Shown here: in pieces, positions 1 to 10,512 of the stretch
How positions within the stretch are numbered: the first letter of the stretch is position 1
How the letters are laid out: each line of letters begins with the position of its first letter
Assembly (NCBI RefSeq): GCF_921293095.1
Contig: NC_060253.1
Coordinates: 81,815,992-81,879,991 of the forward strand
Source: Ischnura elegans
Lineage: Eukaryota; Arthropoda; Insecta; Odonata; Coenagrionidae
Direction: 5' to 3'
DNA: 64,000 nt
Notes under the pieces: model-generated
Told to the model about the DNA's origin: nothing
Database searches by the model: none
What the model saw: the letters and a program-made list of their open reading frames with translations, nothing else
Program-made: the position numbers and the translations under genes

Positions 1-950
1 TGATTAGTACCTAAATATTTGTATCATTTTTATAAACTGACTGCAAATTTGGCCTTATCCTTTGACGCTGGTAAAAGAAGCAAGAATATCTTTCAAGATT
101 TTCATTCTTATTTATGGATAAATTCAACCATCTTGTCACGTATTCAAGTTCTCCAGAATGATACATTTCACAGAGGTCTGTAATATGTTTTATTTCTAAT
201 GTATATTCTGCATGCTGCAGTGCTAATTTATATTGTGTTGCTAAGTATGTACATACTTGTGTAGTGTTTTGGTATCTTTATCAGGAACCCCATCCAATTT
301 AACATTGTGTAATTTTGAATGACTAAGGATTGATTCACATATATAATGGCTATTTATCTCTGTCATGACTTAAGTACACATATACTTTCCTTCCGAAAGC
401 CTTTTTCTGCTTATAAAGAGTTCAATAGTTATTTTATTTTTTAATGCTGCATTTAATCATTGTGAAATATATGTGTTTTATCCTAGCGGAGGAAGTGTCT
501 TAAATTAATTTAAAGTGAAAGTTACGCTTCATCAATGGAAGGTTATGTCACTATAAAAATTTATAATGAATCTTATGAAATGAAATTGTAAATTAATATA
601 CTGAGAGTTTTAATTTGTAAAGAAAGTTGTATTTTTATGAACCTATTTTTAATGAATAACCGAGAAGGATGTATCCTTACAGATATATATTTATTTAAAA
701 CTTGTACATGAATAGCTTTGTATAAGTAAAATCTGGAAATAAATGTTGAACATCACATTTAGCTTCTCCATTCTTTTTAAGTACTGTTCGGGCTCTGAAT
801 AGTTAGTGAATGAAAGGCTTAAATAATTGTATTTTTATTAATTATTAAGGCCTTGCATAGTAATAATAGTAATATTTATCACAAAGTAAGGAACATTTTG
901 GAATACATATAAGGAAACTAAGTATAGTAAAAAGATTTTATTATATACGT
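1..950. other. AT-rich non-coding stretch, possible 3'UTR tail
   Basis: No supported reading frame. The stretch is strongly AT-rich. A poly(A)-signal hexamer AATAAA lies near position 739, inside a run with no coding potential on either strand. It could be the 3' untranslated end of a plus-strand gene lying to the left of the window, but nothing here proves it. Confidence 0.3.
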
Positions 951-959
951 CTAAATTAG

Positions 960-1080
960 CGACTAAAATAGTTTTCTACACAGTCACCATACAAATTGAG
1001 GCACTTATCATAGAGGTGGCAATCTTTGGAATTCATTCTTCATAGAATTCTGCTGCGTATGATCTAATCCACTCATGGTG
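960..1080 (-). pseudogene. mariner-type transposase C-terminal relic
   Basis: Read on the minus strand, two adjacent frames resemble the C-terminal end of mariner transposases: one piece containing AEFYEE, then a frame change, then a piece containing YDKCLNLYGDCVEN followed by a stop. In the family this region follows the last catalytic Asp and ends near a conserved GDYVE motif. The sequence is broken by stops and at least one frameshift, so it is a fossil. No terminal repeats were found around it. The identification rests on a short match and is tentative. Confidence 0.35.
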
Positions 1081-1089
1081 TGGTCCAAA

Positions 1090-1768
1090 GAATGCTACAT
1101 TCGCAACAAGACGCCCCTGATGGAAGTGCTCCCGAGCACTGGCCTACAGGCACCATCAAGAACCGTGTAGGTTCTTGGGCGCTTCATTAATTGCTAAGAG
1201 AATTTCTTTTCGTACTGGTCAAAAGCAAAATCAAAAATGGTGGAAAGGAAAGAGGTTGGGCTAAATGGATGAAATGAGGTCTAGGAGATGGTGTTAATTG
1301 CAAATTGAGGTGATTAGGGTCGAATATAATTAAAATGAATTTTATTTTCCAATATTGTGGTTCTACAAAGTAAAGCCAGAATCTTTGGACTGGATCCAGG
1401 ATGGAGATAAGTAGGGGTAAAAATGCCAGCAGTGGTGGGGGTCGGATAAAATTACCTTTCTATCCAGTGCAAATTGGATACCCATGTTAAATAGAAGGGT
1501 TCATTTGAGTATGTTGGTCACATTAGAAATGTTTTGAATTCATGCGATTAGTTTTCTGCTTTTGCTTTGTTGTTTATGTTTATTCGATGATTGAATTGTT
1601 GTCATGTTTTGAGTCTATGAAAGTGAGATAATAAAGGAGAAAAATAATCTAACAGATTATGAGACTTAAGTGCTCGGAAGAAAGAAAGAATAAGTAAGTA
1701 AAGCCGGAAAAAGTGATAAGTTGAAGCAATCGAGCAACGCCGAATCAGATAAATCCAGATAAATCGAA
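1090..1768. other. no gene seen
   Basis: Intergenic. It may include more of the mariner relic on its left side and part of a copia LTR on its right, but neither edge can be fixed. An LTR-type end and a primer-binding-like stretch are possible around 1650-1680; no second LTR copy is visible to confirm this. Confidence 0.3.
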
Positions 1769-1960
1769 ATGGCAGAGGATGAAGTAGTGCGAAAGTACAT
1801 CAAGTTGGTTAATACTAATTACTTTTCATGGTCACTGACCACCAAAGCAATATTGTGTCAAAGAGGATGTTGGGAAGCTGTCTCCCCGGGTTATTTGCAA
1901 GTAGGTGATACTGATGAAACAGACACATTCTCATCAGAAGAGGTAAAAGGAATGACTGGG
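1769..1960 (+). pseudogene. copia-type gag N-terminal fragment
   Basis: The 70-codon frame opens with an ATG and contains the pattern N-Y-x2-W followed about 15 residues later by G-C-W-E-A-V. This matches the start of gag in Ty1/copia elements, where the N-Y-x-x-W and G-x-W pair begins the gag polyprotein. The reading frame decays at about 1960 and runs into an unrelated LINE relic. No protease, integrase or copia reverse transcriptase follows, so this is a truncated 5' end. Confidence is limited by the short length. Confidence 0.35.
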
Positions 1961-1962
1961 CA

Positions 1963-2493
1963 GTGTCCCTCATATTATTGACCTTAGATTCTAAGACAAT
2001 CTACATACTTTTCCATCCATATCAGAAGAAAATCCTGTCATATCCATTAGTGAAATTAGATTGTGAGTCACTTATTTCCTCCCCTTCTCATAAATTTCTG
2101 GGTGTTTTTATTGACGAATCCCTTACGTGGGAAAAACACATTGATTTTGTGTGTTCTCGAGTGGCCTCAGGGTGTTACCTCTTTAGGAGAATCCGTCCAA
2201 TCACCAACCTTAATGTGGCCTTATCTGTTTATTATGCGCATGTTTTTAGTAGTCTTAAATACAGTGTGGTTGCCTGGGGTCATGCTAGTTGTACCACTAG
2301 GCTATTCAAACTTCAAAAATGGGCTATCAGGATAATGATGGGTGTTAATAAATCTACTAGTTGTAGGCATTTTTTCAAAAAGCTCGATATCTTGACTCTT
2401 CCTTGTATTTACATTTATTATGCTTCAATATATGTCAAAGAGCACCACCTTAAGCCGATGTCCCACGGTCAAATTTGCGTCAAAATATTTTGA
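1963..2493 (+). pseudogene. non-LTR retrotransposon reverse transcriptase, C-terminal fragment
   Basis: A 176-codon open frame resembles the thumb and C-terminal part of jockey/CR1-type LINE reverse transcriptases. It has a KFLGVFIDESLTWEKHI block (the usual FLG-x-x-x-D-x-x-L-x-W-x-x-H-I motif), then a run of aromatic residues with Y-x-x-V-x-S-x-L-x-Y and a K-L-Q-K-x-A-I-R block. The catalytic YADD region and the endonuclease that should precede it are missing, so the copy is 5'-truncated. The frame abuts a copia gag relic on its left. It is a dead fragment. Confidence 0.6.
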
Positions 2494-2799
2494 TCAAAAT
2501 TTTTGTCCAAAAATTTTTGTCCCCCCTGGATCCGCCTATGGTTTACGTACATTTGAGAACATCCTGACTAAGCAGCAGAGAGCGTTCATAAACATAATGC
2601 AACATGCTAGTGTGTTTTGCATTGTTCTGTACGTGGGAACACTTACCAGTTTGTTTGAGACTTCTTGCTGACAATATAGTGAATAGAGAAAAAAATCTGT
2701 GAGATTCAGGTCTTACAGGGTCTACAGAGGAAATGGAAAACACATGTGTGCTGTTAAAACAAAATCATTATATTTAACTAAATATTACACATTTTTACT

Positions 2800-3000
2800 A
2801 ATATACCACACAGTCTCAGAAATACATAAGATATTGAATTCATTAGACACAATAAAGGGGCCAAGCCCGGATGGGGTAAATCCACGTCAATTCAACACAG
2901 AAAAGGGACATTTTCAACCCGACCATGTCAGATTTCTTTCAAATTTGGTGTATTTAATGGTACTGGTAAGTGATGGAAAAATACCAATTTGTAGAGGTAA
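2800..3000 (+). pseudogene. LINE reverse transcriptase N-terminal fragment
   Basis: The frame around 2810-2890 reads EIHKILNSLDTIKGPSPDG, which resembles the K-(A/S)-x-G-x-D-G-(I/V) entry motif of LINE reverse transcriptases. Only about 60 residues are alignable by eye and no catalytic motif follows. It may belong to the same family as the C-terminal fragment just to the left, in rearranged order. Confidence 0.3.
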
Positions 3001-3007
3001 ATGTTGA

Positions 3008-3640
3008 TTTTGACAAAAGTTACAGGTCCGCAAATGTTGTGAATTTGTCGAAATTTCAGCGTGTCTCTCTAAAGGTAAATGGCTATAACTCCGGTTCTGT
3101 TCAAGGTAGAAAAATGAAACTTATGTTTTTGGAAAGGTAATATGTAGGGCTTTACATTGATATACAACATGGCCTATTTATAATAATTTCGATACTCGAG
3201 GTCATTGACCTTGACCTTTGACCTTGAATATCTCAAAACACCCCCCCTTCAATTTTTTTTATAAAAATATATGTTATTGCTCATACATTTTACTACATGC
3301 ATACAAAATATCAAGATGGCACACTTAAGGCATCATGCCCGAAAAATTATTTGTCTACGGGACTACACAAGCAAAATGCAAAAAGTACCACTTAAATATG
3401 AATAAATACCCATTGTTGAACGGTATAGGTCATGGCTATAATCATCGCAGTGTTACAGAAAACAATGTGATGGGTAGCTTCAATGAAAATACAGTTACAA
3501 TTGGTAAAACCTAGGGGTGGTTCCAAAGAGGGGCTAGCAGTGCTAATCCCCCATGGGCTATCCAATTTACACTAAATAAAATGGTAATTTTTTCAGACCC
3601 CTCCACTGCTGCAAGATTCAGGTCCATGCCCTCACTATTA
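3008..3640. other. no gene seen
   Basis: Non-coding. It includes a run of C residues at about 3241-3248 next to a short iterated GACCTTGACC/GACCTTTGACC motif (about 3205-3230). No element boundary could be recognised. Confidence 0.4.
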
Positions 3641-3833
3641 TTGTCATGATGAAAGAGGAAGGAAACGACAAGGCAGAAAACCACAGAGGAAAGCATTCAG
3701 CTTCCCCACATAGAACACAATCTCTAAGAAAACACATAAATCGGACCTTGAGTGGAAGAATATCTTCCGTGAGGGTCGACCAGATGCTGCTAGAGGAAGT
3801 CGTTAATTTGCCGTCTCGTGTAAGGTAAAAGCT

Positions 3834-5341
3834 GTGAAAAGTGTAGAAAAAGACGATGAGAATGAATCTGATTCGTCTCTATTATTTTGTGAAAATGTGA
3901 ATGTTGTTTATAATGTGACAAAGGGTGATCAAAGTGTGAAAAGTGTTGAAAGTATTACTCAAAATGTTACCGAGTGGTTTGCTATACTAAATGTGGAAGG
4001 TAAGAAAGTGAAGATGAAGCTAGACCCAGGATCGGAAGTAAATGTAATGCCTTTGTGTATTTTGGAGAAACTTGATAAACCAGTAAGCTTACGTAAAACA
4101 AATGTCCAGTTAGAAGGTTTTGATGGTAGTAAGAAAAAACCTTTGGGTGTTGTAAATTTATGTTGCAAATCAACTAACAATCAGTCATGTCTTGATTTTA
4201 TGATTGTTGAGTGGAAATGTAAAGTTTTATTGGGTTTACCAGGGTGTTGTGCGTTAAATCTTGTTCAAAGGGTTACTCAAACTAATGAAAAAGTGCACCA
4301 AATCAAAGCTCAGAAAGCAAAAGTGCCAGATATGTTAAATTTTAGTGCTGAAAGTAAATTTATTTCAGAGAACAAAGAAGTATTCCAAGGTCATGGGCAA
4401 TTTCCGGACAAGTGTTCACTAAGTATCAGAGACAAGGTAGGAGAAATATTGTATCCTCCATCCAGAGTCCCGCATGCCCTCATGGATCAGTTTAAGTGTG
4501 AATTGGATCGATTGGAAAAAAGAGGTGCTATATGCAAAGTTGAGAACATGAGTGATAATGCATGTGTTAATAGAATTGTCTTGATTGAGAAATCAAACAA
4601 GAAGTTGAGACTATGTTTGGATCCGTCAGATCTAAATAAAATTATTGTTAGAAAACCTTTGATTCCATACAAATTGGAGGATATTTGCATGAAATGTAGA
4701 GGGAAAAAAATTTTTACAACCCTTGATCTGTCAGAAGGGTTTCATCAATTACTATTAGATGTTGAATCATCTTGGTTATGTTGTTTTGCTACACCGTTTG
4801 GTGTTTATCGTTACAAAGTGTTACCTTATGGGTTAAGTAACTCAGGTGATTTATTTGATGAGAAAGTGTTAAAATATTTTGGTAGCATACCTAATGTCAT
4901 TGTGTGTAGAGATGATTTGCTTATCATGGGAAGGTCTGATGAGGAACATGATCAAGCCCTACAAAATGTGATCAATACTGCCAAAATGGTTAATGCCAAA
5001 TTTAATGGAGACAAAATGCAATTTAAGAAATCTAAGGTCAAATTTATGGGACAAATAATTTCTGAACAAGGGATGCAAATTGATCCTCAAAGAGTAGATG
5101 CCCTAAAGTCACTTAAGAGTCCAAAAAATAAGAAAGAGTTGCAAAGACTTTTAGGCTCATTTAATTATGTAAGACGGTATGTACCAGATATGAATCAGGT
5201 CATGAGACCATTATTTCATTTATTGAAGGAGAATGTTGAATTTAAATGGTTGCCTAATCATGATAAGGTCCTTGACAATCTTAAAGATAAAATTTCACAA
5301 GCATCATCCTTAGTTCCCTTTGATCCATGTAAGCCAATAAT
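3834..5341 (+). pseudogene. gypsy pol, protease and reverse transcriptase part
   Basis: The first part is a retropepsin-like domain (MKLDPGSEVNVMP, about residues 62-74), where the usual D-T/S-G-A/S is D-P-G-S. A reverse transcriptase follows, with RLCLDPSDLNK, FTTLDLSEGFHQ (metal-binding Asp), a PFGVYRYKVLPYGL block and the catalytic box. That box reads V-C-R-D-D-L-L instead of the usual Y-V/I-D-D. It then runs through the FMGQIIS and LQRLLGSFNYVRRYVPD connection blocks. The product would copy element RNA into DNA in cytoplasmic particles. The frame stays open for 512 codons, but homology stops at about 5341, where a separate insertion begins and supplies a chance stop at 5370. The Pro in the protease and the altered RT box suggest the copy was decaying. 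Confidence 0.85.
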
Positions 5342-6931
5342 AGGGTTGTTCAAGCCTATCAGAACGGTCTAAAAAAACGAATGTATATCACTTCTGATGT
5401 AATTTCATTTTGATCGGGATGAATGACAGATGCGTTGAAAAAGTAATGATGGAGTTATTAGCAATCAAAATTCGAACAATTTTAAACGCCGCCAAAAACG
5501 GTCGGCCATCTTGAAATAGAGGTGATGACGAAACAAGCCTGTACGGCTGGCCTGTACCCTCGATCGCTCGATGCCAAGCGGCCAAGCTGAGCACTCTGCA
5601 TGCCGACTGGACATTTGCCAAGGTTATTCCTTATTTTGAAATGGCCTATGTTGTGCATGAAGCTTCCGGATGGATCAAGGCGACATAAAATCCATTCTTC
5701 AAGTTAGGCAGGCAACGTATGTAGTGTAATTGTTGACAGGAATTGAAAGTTTTGTATAGCTGCATTTGCAAGGAAACTACCTACGTGCAGTGAACTTTCA
5801 TTTTGCCGCTAGTGCAAGTGAACAAAATTTGTGCCCTTAATGTACCCCTGAGTGAATTGATTGCATATAGACGATGAAGTAAAGAGTGAAGCGACAAGTG
5901 AAGTGAGCTGTGAATGTAACATCTTCGACGAAATTATTTATTTCTTCCATGCTGGTTCAATCAACCCTATACATTTCGATCTAAGGTATCTAACTATTGC
6001 GAAGGATATGTTTCATATTTGAGCTAGTTGTACTTAGAGGATACATCGAACGTATATTAATTTTCATTCGTTTGTTCGCCTCTAAGTTCTGTTTGATTTT
6101 ATTACCTATTGCCAATTCATTTGGAGCATTCGTCAGTGTTTACATTTCACGAATTTCGTTGCGCTGTTGTTTGTTTTGGTCATATTTTGGTTACGGTAAT
6201 AGTGAAAGTGAAATTCTAAGTTTTTTGATGTTACAATAACTGGTTTAGCTAGTTTAATAATTTGTTTCAGCCTATTCATTTCATTGTCTTCGTAATGTCA
6301 ATGTAAAATAACGTAAACTGATTCTAAGTCGTTAGTGATGAGTGGTAAGTGAGGTGTGGAGAATCCTTACGAACTTCAAGGAGTGCAAATTCTTTTGTGT
6401 GTGCAGAGTGATTGGAAAACCGATTGTCATGTTTTATTAGTGTTACATAATAGTGTTTTATATTTATTGTGAGCCAAGATTTTTATTGAATCAGTTGATT
6501 TGGAATATACTGATTATACGTATCAAAAAGACAGCTCGTGAAATGTGTGCGTTGTAGTGCTATTTGTGATATGATGAGCAATAAATATGTACAAGTAAAG
6601 GTAATTTTGCTTATTATTACTCTTATTAAAGGATAAATTTGGATTTTCTTTAAACACTGATCTGGCGGCAGACGCTGGAGATCTTTAAAAAAAAGTGGAA
6701 TAACCCTGCTGAGCAACTTCAAACACTGCAGTAGGGCATCTACAGGCTTGTGACGTCACACACCAATTCAAGATGGAAGTAGGGCTTTTTGGCGTAACGT
6801 AAAATTTGTCACTGTTTAAAGCCTTCTCTAAACATGTACAATGAAGAAAATAGCATAATATTATTGTCATTGCTCCTTCTGAAGCACGATCTTTCGATTT
6901 CTTAAATAAAAAAAATATGGTGAACAACCCT
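5342..6931. mobile_element. 1.59 kb insertion with inverted ends inside gypsy pol
   Basis: The pol reading frame stops at 5341 and resumes at 6932. The intervening 1590 bp begins AGGGTTGTTC and ends GAACAACCCT, a perfect 10-bp inverted pair. The flanking ATAAT/ATTAT extends the symmetry to 15 bp (5337-5351 and 6922-6936). The pol frame would be continuous if a single AT dinucleotide were counted as duplicated. The inside has only short frames with no recognisable transposase, including two weak minus-strand ones at 5388-5621 and 6685-6927. This suggests a non-autonomous DNA element. The superfamily is not assigned. Confidence 0.6.
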
Positions 6932-8737
6932 ATTATGCAATGTGATGCATCTAAGGATGGACTAGGATGTTGTCTCTTTATTAAATGTGGAAATGAGAAT
7001 AAATTAGTAGCATGTGTTTCAAGAACAATGAGTGACTGTGAAGTGAATTACAGTCAATGTGAAAAGGAATTACTTAGTATTTATTATGGAGTAAAGAAAT
7101 TCCATGAATTCATTTATGGTCTACATGTTACGGTTCAAACAGATCATAAACCTTTGTTATCTGTGATGAAAAAACCAATTTGTAAGATCGGTTCAGTAAG
7201 GTTACAAAGACTCAGGCTGAAGTTACTGAAATATGATCTTGAATTAACCTATGTTCCGGGTAAATATTTGCACTTTGCAGATATGTTATCACGAGCTACT
7301 CATGACAAACCTGAAATTGACCCTGAAATGTTTGAAATGGTTCATTCAATTAGCAAACACCTTCCAATGTCAGATGAACGTCAACGTTCATTTCGACTAG
7401 CTACGTCCAAAGATCCAACGTTAATGTTGATCTCTAAATATTGCCGGGAGGGTTGGCCCAAAAATGAGAAGGTTGGTAATGAGTGTAAACCTTATTACAA
7501 CAAACAATGTGATATATTTGTAGAAGCAGGAATGCTCTATCTTGGTGATAAAATCATTGTTCCTAAATCAATGAGGCAATATGTATTGGATATTGTACAC
7601 AAGGGACATACAGGGGTAAATAAAAGTATTGCCAAAGCAAACCAATTATTTTGGTGGCCTGGCATGTCAAGTCAGATTGCTGAGTATATTCAGAAATGCA
7701 GACCCTGTGAAAAGTTTAGGCCATTTAAAACCAAAGAGAAATTGACCCCTCACTCTGTGCCTAAATTTAGATTTGAAAAGGTAGGAGCAGATTTATTTCA
7801 ATTTGGGAACAAGTCTTTTTTAGTCATTGTTGATTATTTTTCACAATGGTTAGAAGTATCTATTATCCCAGATAAGTCAGCACATTCAGTAATAAATGCT
7901 ATGCAACAAATATTCAAATGGACAGGTTTTCCAAAGACTGTTATAGCTGACAATATACCTTTCATGTCACAATTGTGTCAAAGTTATTTCCAAGAAAGAG
8001 ATATTACTCTTAGAACAAGTACCCCTCATTATCATCAAAGTAATGGTAGAGCTGAGCAAGGAGTAAGTGTTGGCAAAAAGTTGTTAAAAAAGTGTTTTGA
8101 AGATGGTTCTAATTTTCATGAAGCTCTAATGGAGTATAATAACAGTCCAATCATTAGCTTAGGAGCCTCACCATCTCAAGTACTAAATAGTCGCATTATG
8201 AGGTCTAGGTTGCCAATATCTCTATGCCAGTTAGAACCCGAAATACAAATGGATGTGTATGAAAAACTGTGTGCAAGAGAAAGTAAGATGGAAGGATGGT
8301 ATAACAAGCAAGCTCATAGGAAGGAGGAGGAATTTTTTAAGGGGGAGAAGGTAGTGGTTAGAAGTTCAAAAGACAATTGTTGGGAAAAAGCAACTATCAC
8401 AAAAAAGGCAGATGAACCAAAATCATATTGGATTAAGGTAGATAGAACTGGATCAGTGGTTAGACGTAATAGTTATCAATTGAAAAAGTCAAAAACCTCA
8501 AGTGATGAGAGATGTCTATTTCCATTGTATGAAGATGTTTCTAACTTAAACCATATGGGGAGTGATACTGTAAAGGAAAATTTTATAATTCCTGAACATG
8601 TCAATGTACCAAATGTTAGTGGAAAAATGCATGAAAATGTTAACTGTATGGCTCATGAGAGTGGAGCAACTAATAAGAATGTTGTACTTACTAGGAGTGG
8701 AAGAATGGTTAAACCAGTGCAAAGAATTAATCTATAA
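6932..8737 (+). pseudogene. gypsy pol, RNase H and integrase part
   Basis: The frame is open from 6917, but homology begins at 6932, just after the insertion. RNase H comes first (CDASKDGLGCCLF with its Asp, then CEKELLSIYYGVKKFHEFIYG and a TDHKPL block). Next is an integrase with an H2C2 zinc-binding region (HKGHTGVNKS ... CRPCEKF, about residues 231-272) and a DDE core: G-A-D-L-F, I-A-D-N followed by the Glu of S-N-G-R-A-E-Q. The tail ends in TRSGRMVKPVQRINL, the common C-terminal signature of arthropod gypsy pol. The product would integrate element cDNA. It has lost its upstream half to the insertion and has no start of its own; the ATG at 6917 belongs to the inserted DNA. Confidence 0.88.
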
Positions 8738-8797
8738 TTGTTCATCCTGTAATTATATTGTACTGTTAAAAAAGAAATCTAAAGGTGTGAAAGATTT

Positions 8798-9000
8798 CGG
8801 AGGGAGGTGTGTCATTGGTTATGTATGAATATGTAATTTGGTTAAGGTGGTACAAGTGGTACGCCGAATAAAGATGGCGGTTTGAGAAGTTTCCATAGAT
8901 CGTTCGTGTTATTGCCACATACTTGTTCTATTCCCAATTGTCTTGAACCTATGTGTTTAGATATGGTCTGGGCACCACCAAATATAAGTTTAAACAAAGA
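8798..9000 (+). repeat. polypurine tract and putative 3' LTR of the gypsy copy
   Basis: Sixty bases after the pol stop a purine-rich GGAGGGAGG tract is followed by TGTGTCATTGG, the expected layout of a plus-strand primer next to an LTR start. A poly(A)-type AATAAA lies at about 8867. The 3' edge cannot be fixed because no 5' LTR copy is available for comparison. Confidence 0.4.
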
Positions 9001-9098
9001 TTATTTAAACAAATTATATATATTTGAAAAACAAAAATAGTTGTAAGGAAAGAGCAGTCATCAACAATTTAAGCAAAATGTATAATTATATTACTTAA

Positions 9099-9194
9099 TC
9101 AAAATTGATAAGTACGTATCAATTTTGATGGTAACTAAGTTAATTCAGTACATAGTTACGTAACTATGTACTGAATTAACTTAGTTACCATCAA
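9099..9194. repeat. two adjacent palindromes, one 70 bp and perfect
   Basis: Positions 9125-9194 form a perfect 70-bp palindrome centred between 9159 and 9160, with no loop. Just upstream, 9101-9126 is a smaller hairpin (10-bp stem TTGATA/TATCAA type, 6-base loop). The two overlap by a couple of bases. Such uninterrupted palindromes are typical of compact fold-back elements and can extrude cruciforms. Confidence 0.85.
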
Positions 9195-9734
9195 TAAACA
9201 AATCCAATTCAATGGAATAACAGGTATGTATCAAAATTCTAGTCTCTTCTTTTTTGTTAATGAACAACAATTCTTTTTTTATTTTAATATTATGAATAAT
9301 ATCGTCATAAACTTTTATGTTTCATAATTATGTACTCATATTTATTCATAGCCCTAATGAAGGTGTTAAAATACATTGGCAAAACTTGCATTGAAAATAC
9401 GTCAAGGCCTATACTGCAAGACATTGAATCAACATGAATGCATTCATTGATAATGCTGCAGATGCCTTTGAGACAGCTAAGATATCTACATTATGTTTAG
9501 AAGGTGTCTTCAAGTTATTAAAGATATATTCTACATATTAGCAAAAGACGTATAAGATATTACATAGACATTTTGTCAATATTTGTGCTCTGTGGGAGTT
9601 TTCTACATTTTGTTATACTTTCCGTTTCTCGGACATTAATCTTTGTTTAGTTTTCTGTTGGTTATATAATTAAAAAATTACTTCATTCATTTCGTGTTTT
9701 ATCTCCTATTTTTATCTCCCAAAAGGTTTTCCTT

Positions 9735-10512
9735 GAATCTTGGTGGAGGGAAGAAAATATGTCTTCTTGTTGCATTTTTCAAAATATTTTAACCATCAAA
9801 ATGTCGTATTTTTGATCAAAAAGAAAAGGTCGCGATTGGGTCATGGTGGAGGGAAGGAAAAAGGTATTGTTATCCCGGGATCGAGAGGTTTTTTGACCAT
9901 CTAAATGACGCCTTAAAGATGCCTTTTTGACGAACCACAAGACGTCGTGGATAGGTCATGGTGGAGGGAAGGAAATAGGTTTTATTGACCTGTGATAAAG
10001 AGGTTTTTTTGACCATCTAAATGACGCCTAAAAGACGTCTTTTTGACGAACCACAAGACGTCGTGGATAGGTCATGGTGGAGGGAAGGAAATAGGTTTTT
10101 TTGACCTGGGATTAAGACGTTATTTCGACCATCTAAACGACGTCTAGAAGACGTCTTTTTGACGAACCACAAGACGTCGTGGATAGGTCATGGTGGAGGG
10201 AAGGAAATAGGTTTTTTTGACCTGGGATTAAGACGTTATTTCGACCATCTAAATGACGTCTAGAAGACGTCTTTTTGACGAACCACAAGACGTCGTGGAT
10301 AGGTCATGGTGGAGGGAAGGAAATAGGTTTTTTTGACCTGGGATTAAGACGTTATTTCGACCATCTAAACGACGTCTAGAAGACGTCTTTTTGACGAACC
10401 ACAAGACGTCGTGGATAGGTCATGGTAGAGGGAAGGAAATAGGTTTTTTTGACCTGGGATTAAGACGTTATTTCGACCATCTAAATGACGTCTAGAAGAC
10501 GTCTTTTTGACC
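9735..10512. repeat. 116-bp tandem array (about 6-7 copies)
   Basis: The phrase GACGTCGTGGATAGGTCATG recurs at 9941, 10057, 10173, 10289 and 10405, exactly 116 bp apart. Two more diverged units precede it, at about 9735 and 9825. Each unit carries GACGTC palindromes and a GGTGGAGGGAAGGAAATAGG stretch. The right-hand units are nearly identical and the left ones decayed, the usual pattern of expansion from one side. There is no coding content. Confidence 0.92.

Larger units (their letters stand above)
3640..9000 (+). mobile_element. gypsy-type LTR retrotransposon, broken by an insertion
   Basis: Protease, reverse transcriptase, RNase H and integrase occur in gypsy order (PR-RT-RH-IN) on the plus strand in two blocks, 3834-5341 and 6932-8737. 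They are separated by a 1.59 kb foreign segment. A purine-rich tract at about 8798-8807 precedes a TGTGTC that could open a 3' LTR, with AATAAA at about 8867. No matching 5' LTR was found upstream and gag is not clearly recognisable (3646-3833 may be its remnant), so the copy is 5'-deficient. The left edge is approximate. Confidence 0.75.
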
